Numbered from the stretch's first letter, positions 43,185-52,808 are shown. The stretch is DNA of 64,000 bases from Prevotella sp. (GCA_016291495.1 JAEEXI010000003.1:185288-249287); one strand, 5' to 3'. Notes: a model not told the origin generated them from the letters alone. Numbers and translations: made by a program.

Positions 43185-45080
43185 ATGAAGAAAACGATTA
43201 TCACTTTGCTATTAGCTATTTGTTGGCTGACTGCCTTCTCTCAAATAGGCTCATGGAAAGCCTATATGGCTTATTATGAGGTTCAGCAGATACAAAAGGG
43301 TGGTGATGATCTCTTTGTGATGGCAAGTAATAGTCTCTATCAATACAACCTCAGCGATCAAAGTATCTACACATACGATAAGACAAATGGTATGAGTGAT
43401 ACTTATATTACCCATATCAAATGGTGCCCTTCTGCCAAACGATTAATTGCAGTTTATAAAAACTCTAATATTGACCTTGTAGAACCTGACGGCAATGTTA
43501 TCAATATCAGTGACCTCTATACAAAAGTAATCACTGGTGACAAGACTGTCAGCAGCGTCCGCATTGATGGAGTCTATGCTTACTTAATCTGTGGTTTCGG
43601 TATAGTCAAGGTCAATATGGAACGAGCAGAAATTGCAGATAGTTATACGCCAAACAACCCAGACTATCCTACTAATCTTCCAGAGGAAGACAACAGCGAT
43701 TATGACAAATATATCGAAACAGTTAAGACACTGAATCCTGGTGGGCCGAAGTACAATTATTTTGGATTCATGAAATATCTGAATAACAGGTTGTATTCTT
43801 CTAATGGTGATTACAACCACTCTTGTCCTATCCAAATTTTAAAGGATGATAATTGGACTATCTACCAAGAAGAAGGCATTAGTGAATCTACTGGTGTTTC
43901 TTATCAAGGCTCTTTTTGTTTTGATGTTGATCCTTCCAATGAAAATCATATCTTTGCAGGATCAAGAAATGGATTATATGAATATTTAGATGGTAAATTC
44001 GTCCATTTTTATAATTCAAATAATAGTCCTATTGAACCCTTTGATGGAAGTAACTTAGATTATGAATTAGTAACTGGCGTAAAGTATGACAACAACGGAA
44101 ACCTTTGGATTCTTAATAGTTCAGCCCCTACAACTTCCATGGTAAAGTATAATAATGGAACTTTTAAAAAATATAACCATTCTGAGTTAATGAAACTTAA
44201 TGTTGGTAATATAAAAAATAGAAGTAATGCTGAAATGAAAAATATAATAATTGATAGTTATGGAAAGATGTGGTTTGTCAATAATAACCATTATCTTCCT
44301 GCATTCTATCAATATGATATAGACAATGATTATATCACTGCCTATGAGACTATCATCAATCAGGATGGTATCAAATTATCAAATTATTATGGTCTCAGAT
44401 GTGTTACTGAAGACTTAAATCAAAATATATGGATTGGCACTGATAAAGGATTATTTGTTTTTGAAAGAAATGAAATCAACAATGGAGGCTCAATACTTAC
44501 TCAAATAAAAGTTCCACGAAATGATGGTACAGACTATGCTGATTATCTGCTAGCTAATACTGATATTTCTTGTATTGCCATAGATGGTGGTAATAGAAAA
44601 TGGATAGGTACAAATGGTCTTGGTGTATATCTGATAAGTGCTGATAATATGGAACAGGTTCACCATTTCACATCAGATAACTCTTCTCTGCTTTCTAATA
44701 CCGTTCTGTCTATTGCCATTAATAAATCTACAGGTGAAGTTTTCTTTGGAACTGAAGACGGACTTTGCTCATATATGAGTGATGCAACTGAGCCTGCAAC
44801 AGAAATGACAGACGATACTGTATATGCTTATCCAAACCCTGTGGACTTTAAAAATTATAATGGATTTATCACTATTACTGGTCTAACCTACAATGCTGAT
44901 GTAAAAATACTATCATCATCTGGATCTCTAATTCGGGAGGGACGCAGTACTGGTGGTACATTTTTATGGGATGGACGTGATAAGAATGGAAAACGTGTGG
45001 CTTCAGGAGTGTATATGGTAGCAACAGCTACCAGTGATGGCCAAAAAGGAACTGTTTGTAAGATAGCTATTGTAAAATAA
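43185..45080 (+). CDS. PorZ-like type IX secretion system protein with C-terminal sorting domain
   Basis: 631 residues, signal peptide MKKTIITLLLAICWLTAFS (encoded partly by heptamer-like repeats at 43205-43225). Mature start IGSWKAYMAYYEVQQIQKGGDDLFVMAS and repeated IWIGTDKGLFVFE, KWIGTNGLGVYLIS, VFFGTEDGLCSY motifs are two-component-regulator-type propeller blades (two propellers). The end, YAYPNPVDF ... GRDKNGKRVASGVYMV ... GTVCKIAIVK, is a T9SS type A sorting domain. This layout is that of PorZ, which helps attach A-LPS to T9SS cargo in Porphyromonas. Somewhat shorter than the Porphyromonas protein. The 3' two-thirds is AT-rich. Confidence 0.8.
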   Translation: MKKTIITLLLAICWLTAFSQIGSWKAYMAYYEVQQIQKGGDDLFVMASNSLYQYNLSDQSIYTYDKTNGMSDTYITHIKWCPSAKRLIAVYKNSNIDLVEPDGNVINISDLYTKVITGDKTVSSVRIDGVYAYLICGFGIVKVNMERAEIADSYTPNNPDYPTNLPEEDNSDYDKYIETVKTLNPGGPKYNYFGFMKYLNNRLYSSNGDYNHSCPIQILKDDNWTIYQEEGISESTGVSYQGSFCFDVDPSNENHIFAGSRNGLYEYLDGKFVHFYNSNNSPIEPFDGSNLDYELVTGVKYDNNGNLWILNSSAPTTSMVKYNNGTFKKYNHSELMKLNVGNIKNRSNAEMKNIIIDSYGKMWFVNNNHYLPAFYQYDIDNDYITAYETIINQDGIKLSNYYGLRCVTEDLNQNIWIGTDKGLFVFERNEINNGGSILTQIKVPRNDGTDYADYLLANTDISCIAIDGGNRKWIGTNGLGVYLISADNMEQVHHFTSDNSSLLSNTVLSIAINKSTGEVFFGTEDGLCSYMSDATEPATEMTDDTVYAYPNPVDFKNYNGFITITGLTYNADVKILSSSGSLIREGRSTGGTFLWDGRDKNGKRVASGVYMVATATSDGQKGTVCKIAIVK

Positions 45081-45089
45081 CTATATTGT

Positions 45090-46517
45090 ATGAAGGGAAA
45101 AATAACATTCAATAGTTATTGGGGTATTTTCACTATTTTAATATTAACTCCTTTTCTTCTTGATGCTATCTTACCTATTCTTCCTACACACGATGATTGG
45201 GTAGGAACTACAACACCTGATTTTAATCCTTTTTTCATTAAGGAAAGATTTCTGTTTTACGGCTATCATTGGAGACCTTTTGATACTATTGTCGGATACA
45301 TCGTCGGATTGAATCCACAACAATTATTTCCTACGTTTAATCATTATTTAATAGTTATTGGACATACTATTTGTGCATGTTGTATATTTAAACTATTAGA
45401 CACACTTGGATTCAACTATTTCTCAAAAAACATTACAACCGTATTCTTCTTTATAACTCCAGCCACTATGGCAACCGTAACTGCCGTAGATAGTATGAAT
45501 CAGACTTATGCACTTGTTTGCGGCATCATTTCATTTCTAATTTATCTAAAACTGGAAAAAGGAAAATACGTCGCCTGGATTAGCATGATATTCATTGCTA
45601 CATGGTGGAAAGAAAATGGATTGATGTGGGCTTTAATATGTCCTATATTAGCTTATGGATTCGATTTTTTTAATCAACAGAAACTAAAAAAAGATATTAT
45701 AATAGGATTAGGAATAATGGTGGTCTACGCACTCGCCATTTTCTTGCTTCCAAAAGATATCATTATCCATCCTGATTACGAACCAGGAGTACTGAAAGTA
45801 ATTAAAAACTTTACCAAGTTCTTGTTTACCACTTTTATTACTACTGATTACATCTATTTACTTCATCGACCAAGTCGCAATATTCTTGCAGCACTTTTTA
45901 CATTCACATTAGCATTACCTTTCCTTTATTATATCTTTATAAGGAATATCAAAATATTTTGTAATAAGAAGATGTTGTGCACAATTCTATGTATGCTTAT
46001 TGCCGTAGCACCACATATTGGTACAATATTCAGTATGATGCATACCTACGCAGGATTAGCTATGCTTTCTGTCATGATTGCCTATTCCATTGATACCTAT
46101 AAAGAGCATATCAAACCTATTGGGTTTTCATTCATATTGTTTTGTCTTTCTGCCATCATCATTGATATTCATCTTATCAATGCTTCTGTAGAATCAGGAT
46201 TAATAGGTAAACAAATGGCTCAGGAAGCTATCAAGAAGACAGGAAAACCTGTAAAATCAGTTTATATCATTATCATAGAAGATGATTATCCTAAACTATC
46301 TTCTTTTTGTGTTATTCCAAATGAAGCATTTGGATGGGGTTTGGCGTCGCAATACGAGACCAACTATCAATGGCCTAAAGAAATACAAGATACAACTATA
46401 GAACGTTCTAATAATTGTATTCAACAAGCTAATTTTATTGGTAAGAAAAAGCTTGAACAGCATCTATTTGACTGTGTATGGATTGTCAATCATGATCAGG
46501 TTAGAGTTTTAAAATAA
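45090..46517 (+). CDS. GT-C-like multi-pass membrane protein
   Basis: 475 residues with about ten membrane segments and very AT-rich coding DNA. After the first segment, THDDW (about residues 33-37) resembles the DD motif of membrane GT-C glycosyltransferases, and YGYHWRPFDTIVGY follows. A soluble C-terminal part (about 385-475) contains KSVYIIIIEDDYPKLSSF and CVWIVNHDQVRVLK. It may transfer a sugar from a polyprenyl-phosphate donor. Family is not certain. Neighbours are GtrA and an acyltransferase, all possibly surface-glycan genes. Confidence 0.6.
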   Translation: MKGKITFNSYWGIFTILILTPFLLDAILPILPTHDDWVGTTTPDFNPFFIKERFLFYGYHWRPFDTIVGYIVGLNPQQLFPTFNHYLIVIGHTICACCIFKLLDTLGFNYFSKNITTVFFFITPATMATVTAVDSMNQTYALVCGIISFLIYLKLEKGKYVAWISMIFIATWWKENGLMWALICPILAYGFDFFNQQKLKKDIIIGLGIMVVYALAIFLLPKDIIIHPDYEPGVLKVIKNFTKFLFTTFITTDYIYLLHRPSRNILAALFTFTLALPFLYYIFIRNIKIFCNKKMLCTILCMLIAVAPHIGTIFSMMHTYAGLAMLSVMIAYSIDTYKEHIKPIGFSFILFCLSAIIIDIHLINASVESGLIGKQMAQEAIKKTGKPVKSVYIIIIEDDYPKLSSFCVIPNEAFGWGLASQYETNYQWPKEIQDTTIERSNNCIQQANFIGKKKLEQHLFDCVWIVNHDQVRVLK

Positions 46518-46518
46518 T

Positions 46519-46929
46519 ATGAAATTTTTAAATTACTTCACTGACAAGACATTCATAAAATTTGTTATGGTGGGAATGGTGAATACATTAGTAGGTACCA
46601 CTATTATGTTTGTTTTTTATAATGTATTCCATTTAAGTTATTGGGTATCTTCTGCATCCAATTACTTTTTTGGAAGTCTTGTAAGTTATCTGCTTAATAA
46701 GAACTTTACTTTTCGCTTCAAAGAAAAAGGATATTATTCTCTATTACGCTTTATCATTAATATCTTAATTTGTTATTTCCTAGCATACGGTATAGCAAAA
46801 CCTATCATACACTGGATGCTTAACAGTTATAGTATTATCATACAAGAAAACATATCTATGGCATTAGGTATGTGTCTCTTTGTCGTGTTCAACTATTTAG
46901 GCCAGCGATTCTTTGCCTTTAATAAATAA
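46519..46929 (+). CDS. GtrA-family membrane protein
   Basis: 136 residues, four membrane segments. FIKFVMVGMVNTLVGTTIMF, NYFFGSLVSYLLNKNFTFRF and the closing FVVFNYLGQRFFAF are the GtrA pattern. GtrA proteins flip or help flip polyprenyl-phosphate-linked glucose or similar. It starts 1 bp after the GT-C-like gene, consistent with supplying a lipid-linked sugar to it. One base separates its stop from the convergent acyltransferase. Confidence 0.88.
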   Translation: MKFLNYFTDKTFIKFVMVGMVNTLVGTTIMFVFYNVFHLSYWVSSASNYFFGSLVSYLLNKNFTFRFKEKGYYSLLRFIINILICYFLAYGIAKPIIHWMLNSYSIIIQENISMALGMCLFVVFNYLGQRFFAFNK

Positions 46930-46930
46930 A

Positions 46931-47920
46931 CTATTGCAATCCAAAGCATAGTCTTATAAACTTAATATGACAGCATTCGACTAATTTGGATATTAAGACT
47001 GGTATAAATATGCCAGACAACAGATTTAACACATAAAACAAAAAGAAGAGTTGTTCATTATAGAAATAATGCTTCCATAATATCAATTCTACAAACGTTT
47101 GAAAAGGTAAGGACATAAGGTAAATCTGAAAGATATATTCCCTGAAACTTGAAAATAAGTTAGGAAAATACCTAGCTATCTTCAAACATAGTGAACACAT
47201 CAGAACAATACCTAATATAGAATTAAGAATAACTATTGAATAGTAATAACATGTAGCATATAGTATAGTAAGCAATAATAATACAACTATATGATTGATA
47301 TACTTGTACAATTCAAATCTGAAGAAAAAGATGCCAAAAAAGAAATATATCAGATAATGCTGTAATTCCAATATATAAAAAACGTTCCAGGGACTATCAA
47401 GGTCCGTATCAATAAAATATATTCCACAACAAAACAATAAGAATGAAATCATCCTATATTTATTCTTACATAAGTAACAGAATAATGGGTACATCAGCAT
47501 CAAAAACATCAGTACTGACAGAAACCATAATGACTGTGATGAGTGACCTCTATAATAGACGAATGACTCAAAGAAATTAGTCCAAGACAGTTCAATAGGT
47601 GTCTTTGTAAACTGATTAAAAATACATTTAATTAGGTAATAGACAACAACAAAGAAAACAAAAGGTATCATGATACGTTGGAACTTATCCTTGTATAATG
47701 CCTTTGTGTCTATTTGTTTCTTGATTCTGCTAATATACAATAGTCCACCAGATATGAAGATAAATAAGGGCATTCGTATAGGATGGAACGGAAGAGACAA
47801 AGCTCGACAGAATAAATGATTCTCGCCTGTAGCCATATCTACCAATTGAATATGAACTATTACAACCAGTAGTATATTAAGACCCCTCAAAACTGCCAAC
47901 CACTCTATACGCTGCTTCAT
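46931..47920 (-). CDS. Acyltransferase-3 family membrane protein
   Basis: 329 residues, about ten membrane segments, AT-rich. N-terminal RIEWLAVLRGLNILLVVIVHI contains the R-x-x-x ... H arrangement of the Acyl_transf_3 (OafA/WecH) family; RMPLFIFISGGLLY follows. These enzymes O-acylate sugars in envelopes. It starts 3 bp after the nadA stop, so is probably read from the nadA promoter even though the functions differ. Confidence 0.85.
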   Translation of the reverse strand: MKQRIEWLAVLRGLNILLVVIVHIQLVDMATGENHLFCRALSLPFHPIRMPLFIFISGGLLYISRIKKQIDTKALYKDKFQRIMIPFVFFVVVYYLIKCIFNQFTKTPIELSWTNFFESFVYYRGHSSQSLWFLSVLMFLMLMYPLFCYLCKNKYRMISFLLFCCGIYFIDTDLDSPWNVFYILELQHYLIYFFFGIFFFRFELYKYINHIVVLLLLTILYATCYYYSIVILNSILGIVLMCSLCLKIARYFPNLFSSFREYIFQIYLMSLPFQTFVELILWKHYFYNEQLFFLFYVLNLLSGIFIPVLISKLVECCHIKFIRLCFGLQ

Positions 47921-47923
47921 ATT

Positions 47924-48913
47924 TTAGCTCAATTCCAGCATTCTCTCGATAGGTTTAACAGCATCTTTAGCAATGTCTGCATCAACTTCAACAGTTGGCC
48001 ATTCGTATTTGAGGGTATTGTATATCTTTAATAACGAATTCATCTTCATATAGTCACACTCATTACAATGACAACCAATTGAACCTTCTGAAACCTCTGG
48101 CGGAACAGGGTAGAACTTGGTATCTGGACATTGACGTTGCATTTCATGCAAAATTCCGGCCTCTGTAGCCACGATAAACTTTTCGGTGGGATGTTCTACC
48201 GCATACTTCAAAAGAACGGCTGTAGAGCCCACTATATCGGCTGTAGCAAGTACTGGGCCTTTACACTCCGGATGGGCAAGAACTAAAGCTTTCGGATGTT
48301 CTTCTTTTAATTTAAGAATTTCAGGTACTGAAAAACGCTCATGAACATGACATCCGCCATTCCATAATAACATTTTCCTACCTGTTATTTCATTGATATA
48401 GGATCCTAAATTATAATCTGGGCCAAAGATGATTTTTGCGTCCTTAGGAAAGGTATCTACTATTTTCTTTGCATTACCACTGGTTACGACCACATCTGTC
48501 AATGCCTTCACAGCAGCAGTGGTATTTACATAACTGATAACCTGATAACCTGGATGATCTTCCTTGTATTTCTTCAAATCCTCAGCCTTACAACTGTCAG
48601 CCAAAGAACAACCGGCATTCAGATCAGGACATAATACCAGTTTGTCTGGAGAAAGTATCTTACAGGTTTCAGCCATAAAATGGACACCACACATCACAAT
48701 AATCTTAGCATCTGTCTCTGCAGCCTTACGGGCAAGAGCCAAAGAGTCACCAATAAAGTCGGCTATCTCTTGTATTTCACCTTTTGTATAGTAATGAGCG
48801 AGAATGACAGCATTCTTCTCTTCTGCTAATTGACGAATTTCTTTTTTCAGGTCTATTCCTTCTGCCACAGGCTCGTCAATAAATCCTTGTTTAACCCACT
48901 CAGTTTTCAACAT
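47924..48913 (-). CDS. nadA: Quinolinate synthase
   Basis: 329 residues. Three cluster cysteine contexts: VMCGVHFMAETCKIL, VLAHPECKGPVLA and GCHCNECDYM, binding a [4Fe-4S] cluster. AHYYTKGEIQEIADFIGDSL at the start, GPDYNLGSYI and FIVATEAGILHEMQ are typical. It condenses iminoaspartate and DHAP to quinolinate for NAD synthesis. nadB and nadC are not adjacent. No clear TAnnTTTG was found in its upstream region. Confidence 0.94.
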   Translation of the reverse strand: MLKTEWVKQGFIDEPVAEGIDLKKEIRQLAEEKNAVILAHYYTKGEIQEIADFIGDSLALARKAAETDAKIIVMCGVHFMAETCKILSPDKLVLCPDLNAGCSLADSCKAEDLKKYKEDHPGYQVISYVNTTAAVKALTDVVVTSGNAKKIVDTFPKDAKIIFGPDYNLGSYINEITGRKMLLWNGGCHVHERFSVPEILKLKEEHPKALVLAHPECKGPVLATADIVGSTAVLLKYAVEHPTEKFIVATEAGILHEMQRQCPDTKFYPVPPEVSEGSIGCHCNECDYMKMNSLLKIYNTLKYEWPTVEVDADIAKDAVKPIERMLELS

Positions 48914-49021
48914 AGCATTATTATTAATTTTCTTTTTATTTTTTTCTTTTAAAAAGGAATGAATTGTATGATATGGCGTTGATAAGTGTAAAACTTTCTT
49001 TTGATTTTCTTGCCAGTTCTA

Positions 49022-49282
49022 TTATCCACTTATAATCTTCAGTCATTCACACTTCTTGTTGATATTTACTTATTGATTATTAGTCATATAAGTAGTTTAT
49101 CCACACATTCCAATTTTGGTGCAAATATAATAAGTTTATATCTTTTTTCATAGAAAATTAGTGGAAAAGTTGCTCAGAATGTGTCGATTTATGCATTTCA
49201 TTCACAGAAAGGGTAGGGGATTATTTGATATCATGTCATAATTAAAAAAATATAAACTTGGTTTTCCACAGGTTTATCCACA
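49022..49282 (+). other. Cluster of DnaA-box-like 9-mers (candidate oriC or DnaA-binding region)
   Basis: All on the plus strand: TTATCCACT (49022), TCATTCACA (49043), TTATCCACA (49097, perfect), TCATTCACA (49198), TTTTCCACA (49262), TTATCCACA (49274, perfect). Consensus is TTATnCACA. They sit in a 413-bp AT-rich, gene-free stretch between divergent nadA and trmH. The last two lie just before the trmH promoter. Two parS sites occur 9 kb away. Confidence 0.6.
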
Positions 49283-49288
49283 ATAATT

Positions 49289-49318
49289 TTGTTGGTTTAT
49301 GTGAATTTTGTACTTTTG
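49289..49318 (+). promoter_or_regulatory. trmH promoter
   Basis: TTG (49289-49291), 19 bp, TACTTTTG (49311-49318). Only 8 bp lie between the -7 box and the ATG at 49327. Two DnaA-like boxes end 7 bp before the -33 box. Confidence 0.65.
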
Positions 49319-49326
49319 CATCTGAA

Positions 49327-49857
49327 ATGCGAAAAGTAAGGACTATAGAGATGAAAAGGCTTTCTGTGGAAGAATTCCACAAAGCTGAGAAATTGCCACT
49401 TATTGTAGTATTGGATGATGTTCGTTCAATGTATAATATAGGTAGTGTTTTTCGCACATGTGACACTTTTAGAGTAGAAGCAGTATATCTTTGTGGTATA
49501 TGTCAAACTCCTCCATCTATTGAAATTCATAAGACAGCCCTTGGTGCAGAAGAAAGTGTAAGTTGGCGTTACTTTAATACAGCATTAGAAGCTGTTGAAG
49601 AACTAAAAAAAGCGGATTATACGGTTCTTTCTGTCGAACAGGTAGAACATAGTACTAAACTACAGAAATTTGTACCTCAAAAAGGTCAGAAATATGCTGT
49701 AGTAATGGGCAACGAAGTGAAAGGAGTTCACCAGGAAGTTGTAGATGCTTCAGATGGTTGTCTTGAGATTCCTCAGTTAGGAACTAAACATTCAATGAAT
49801 GTAAGTGTCACAACTGGAATTATTATTTATAAATTTGCTGAAACATTAATACTATAA
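49327..49857 (+). CDS. SpoU/TrmH-family RNA 2'-O-methyltransferase
   Basis: About 176 residues from ATG 49327; the frame runs upstream to 49258 but that part holds the promoter. Motifs: VVLDDVRSMYNIGSVFRTCD (motif 1), VVMGNEVKGV (motif 2), and LGTKHSMNVSVTTGIIIYKF (motif 3, knot). Methylates a ribose in tRNA or rRNA; target not known. Downstream gap carries a 22-bp-period array. Confidence 0.9.
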   Translation: MRKVRTIEMKRLSVEEFHKAEKLPLIVVLDDVRSMYNIGSVFRTCDTFRVEAVYLCGICQTPPSIEIHKTALGAEESVSWRYFNTALEAVEELKKADYTVLSVEQVEHSTKLQKFVPQKGQKYAVVMGNEVKGVHQEVVDASDGCLEIPQLGTKHSMNVSVTTGIIIYKFAETLIL

Positions 49858-49860
49858 AAT

Positions 49861-49948
49861 AGTCCGACTAATGCAAACTATTAGTCCGACGCTTACGGAC
49901 TCATAGTCCGCAGGGTGCGAACTTACAGTCCGTAAGGAGCGTACTATA
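49861..49948. repeat. 22-bp-period (2x11) array between trmH and polA
   Basis: agtccg recurs at 49861, 49883, 49905 and 49927, exactly 22 bp apart. Between them an 11-bp-offset word of the form tgcgaact / tacggact appears at 49872, 49894, 49916. Same period as 1635-1876, different word. It lies between convergent genes and could also act as a folded terminator. Confidence 0.8.
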
Positions 49949-49955
49949 TCATGAT

Positions 49956-52721
49956 TTAGTGTGCCTCTAACCAATTATTACCAAAACCACTGTCTGCTAC
50001 TAAAGGCACTTGCATCTGGAATGCATTCTGCATCTCTTCAATGACAATATGCTCTACCTTTTCTTTTTCCTCTGGATAAACTGAGAAGTTGAGTTCATCG
50101 TGCACCTGAAGAATCATCTTTGAACGGATACCTTCTGCCTTAAAGCGCTGGAAGATGTGAATCATTGCTACTTTGATAATATCGGCAGCAGTACCTTGGA
50201 TAGGTGCATTGATGGCATTTCGCTCTGCAAAACCACGAACAACAGAGTTGGCACTATTGATATCCGGCAGGTAGCGGCGACGTCCAAATAGGGTAGTGAC
50301 GTATCCTTGTTTTCTGGCAATCTCTTTGGATTTCTCCATGTAGTCGTGAACCTCTGGGAAGGTGGCGAAATAGCCATCAATCAGCATTTTAGCTTCGTCG
50401 CGAGGGATATCTAGGCGCTCAGCTAATCCAAAAACAGTGATGCCATAGATGATACCAAAGTTGGCACGCTTTGATTTGGTTCGTTCATCACGAGTAACCT
50501 CTTCGATAGGCTTCTTATAGATGTTGGCAGCAGTAGCAGCATGCAGGTCTTTACCCTCGCGGAATACTTCAATCATATTAGGATCCTGCGAGAGATGAGC
50601 CATCACACGAAGCTCGATCTGACTGTAGTCTGCAGAGAAGAACAGACAACCTGGTTCAGGAATGAAAGCCTTACGAATCTCCTTGCCATCCTCGCCACGA
50701 ATAGGAATATTTTGTAGGTTGGGATCAGAAGATGAGAGTCGTCCTGTGGCTGTAATTGTCTGATTGAACGAGGTATGGATGTGGCCAGTACGAGGGTTTA
50801 TCAGCTTTGGAAGTGCCTCGACATACGTACCAATAAGTTTCTTTAATCCTCTGTGTTCCAGGATGTCAGCCACGATTTCGTGCTTGTTCTTCAACTGTTG
50901 CAGCACTTCCTCAGAGGTGACATACTGACCAGTCTTGGTCTTCTTGGCCTTCTCAACTATTTTAAGCTTGTCAAACAGAATCTCACCTACTTGTTTGGGT
51001 GATGCGATATTAAATGGTTGTCCGGCAAGTACATAGATACGTTGTTCTATTTCCAACATACGTTGGGTAAACTGCTTGTTGGTCTCAGCTAGTGATGAGG
51101 TGTCTAAGCAAACCCCATTCATCTCCATCTCAGCTAGGACAGGCATCAGAGGCATCTCGATATCATAGAACAAAGATTCTGCACCATGTTTCTTCAGTTC
51201 TGGCTCTAACTTGTTCTTGAGTTGGAGGGTGATGTCTGCATCCTCACAGGCATATTCATAGATGTCGGTAGGGGAGAGGTCACGCATGGAACGTTGGTTC
51301 TTTCCCTTGGGTCCAATCAGTTCATCGATATGGATAGTTTGATAGTTCAGATAAATCTCTGCCATATAGTCCATGTTATGATGCAACTCAGGTTGGATGA
51401 GATAATGGGCAATCATCGTATCCCACATTTTACCCTTCAGTTCAATGCCATAGTTTCGTAACACTTCTAAGTCGTATTTCAAATTTTGACCAACCTTGAG
51501 AATTTTCTCATTCTCATAGACGGGTCGGAAAATCTCAACAACTTTCTGAGCTTCTTCACGATGAGCAGGTATAGGAACATAAAATGCCTTGTGTTCTTCC
51601 ACTGCAAAGCTCAATCCTACCAATTCTGCGTCAATAGGATTGGTTGAAGTGGTCTCCGTATCTAGACTGAGAATTTTATTTGTCAAGAAAAAGTCAGTTA
51701 ATTTTCTTTGATCTTCCTCATTATCAATGAGTTGGTATTCATGAGAGGTTGTTTTTAACGTCTCATATTTCGAAAATTCTGGCTCAACCGCCCCGTTGGT
51801 CGTAAATTCGGCAAACAAATCGAGTTGTCCGTTTACAGGTGTTGATATTTTTTCAGTTTTTTTAAGAATCTTGCTGGCAAGGGTCTTGAACTCCAATTCT
51901 TCCATTAACTGACTCAACTTCTCCTCATCCGGTTCTGAAATTTTCAGTTCGTCGAGATTCAATTCGATAGGAACATCCGTTTTGATGGTGGCAAGAAATT
52001 TCGACATCTTGATATCGTCCACATGTTCTTCGACTTTTGTTTTAAGTGCTCCTTTCAGTTCGGAGGTACGACTTAACAACTCTTCGATGCTTCCAAACTC
52101 GTTGAGAAGTTTGACAGCAGTTTTCTCTCCCACACCAGGACAGCCAGGAAAATTGTCTGCGGAATCACCCATCAATGCCAACAAATCAATGACAGCCGTT
52201 GTCGATGGAATGCCGTATTTTTGTTTCACCTCCTCTGGTCCCATCGTCTCATAACCTCCTCCATGACGAGGACGGAAGATGAAGACATTCTCTTTTACTA
52301 ACTGTCCATAGTCCTTATCAGGAGTGAGCATATAGGTTGTTACTCCTTGTGTTCCTGCTTTTGTAGCAAGAGTGCCAATAACATCATCTGCTTCATAACC
52401 GTCGACTTGCAGAATAGGAATATTCCACGCTTTCAACAGCTCTTTGATGATGGGAACAGCCTTACGGATATCCTCTGGCGTTGCCTCCCGTTGTGCCTTA
52501 TATTCTGGAAAAGCTTCACTACGGAAAGTGGGACCATGAGGATCGAAGGCAACACCCAGATAGGTGGGCTGCTCTTTGGTAAGCACTTCTTGAAGCGTAT
52601 TGACAAAGCCGACAATGGCCGATGTATTCTGACCTTTTGAATTAATACGCGGATTCTTGATGAAAGCGTAATACGAGCGATAGATGAGCGCATAAGCGTC
52701 TAAAAGGAAGAGTTTTTCCAT
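49956..52721 (-). CDS. polA: DNA polymerase I
   Basis: 921 residues. 5'-nuclease domain at the N-terminus (LFLLDAYALIYRSYYAF; VDGYEADDVIGTLA; MGDSADNFPGCPGVGEKTA). 3'-5' exonuclease retained: LSLDTETTSTNP (Exo I D-x-E), DTMIAHYLIQPE and YACEDADITLQL (Exo III). Polymerase: DYSQIELRVMAHLS, KRANFGIIYGITVFGL, QVHDELNFSV. So all three activities should be present. Fills gaps and removes RNA primers. Confidence 0.97.
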   Translation of the reverse strand: MEKLFLLDAYALIYRSYYAFIKNPRINSKGQNTSAIVGFVNTLQEVLTKEQPTYLGVAFDPHGPTFRSEAFPEYKAQREATPEDIRKAVPIIKELLKAWNIPILQVDGYEADDVIGTLATKAGTQGVTTYMLTPDKDYGQLVKENVFIFRPRHGGGYETMGPEEVKQKYGIPSTTAVIDLLALMGDSADNFPGCPGVGEKTAVKLLNEFGSIEELLSRTSELKGALKTKVEEHVDDIKMSKFLATIKTDVPIELNLDELKISEPDEEKLSQLMEELEFKTLASKILKKTEKISTPVNGQLDLFAEFTTNGAVEPEFSKYETLKTTSHEYQLIDNEEDQRKLTDFFLTNKILSLDTETTSTNPIDAELVGLSFAVEEHKAFYVPIPAHREEAQKVVEIFRPVYENEKILKVGQNLKYDLEVLRNYGIELKGKMWDTMIAHYLIQPELHHNMDYMAEIYLNYQTIHIDELIGPKGKNQRSMRDLSPTDIYEYACEDADITLQLKNKLEPELKKHGAESLFYDIEMPLMPVLAEMEMNGVCLDTSSLAETNKQFTQRMLEIEQRIYVLAGQPFNIASPKQVGEILFDKLKIVEKAKKTKTGQYVTSEEVLQQLKNKHEIVADILEHRGLKKLIGTYVEALPKLINPRTGHIHTSFNQTITATGRLSSSDPNLQNIPIRGEDGKEIRKAFIPEPGCLFFSADYSQIELRVMAHLSQDPNMIEVFREGKDLHAATAANIYKKPIEEVTRDERTKSKRANFGIIYGITVFGLAERLDIPRDEAKMLIDGYFATFPEVHDYMEKSKEIARKQGYVTTLFGRRRYLPDINSANSVVRGFAERNAINAPIQGTAADIIKVAMIHIFQRFKAEGIRSKMILQVHDELNFSVYPEEKEKVEHIVIEEMQNAFQMQVPLVADSGFGNNWLEAH

Positions 52722-52782
52722 AACAAGTTCTATTTTCTGCGTAAAATTACTAAAATATTTCGCAATATCCCGATATTTTCAC

Positions 52783-52790
52783 TATTTTTG
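52783..52790 (+). promoter_or_regulatory. -7 box of the polyprenyl synthase gene
   Basis: TATTTTTG, 18 bp before the ATG. Confidence 0.5.
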
Positions 52791-52808
52791 TAACAAAAAT
52801 CTAAGGAT

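Noticed and set aside
49258..49326. N-terminal extension of the TrmH-like protein
   Set aside because: Would encode DnaA boxes and promoter bases; not family-like.
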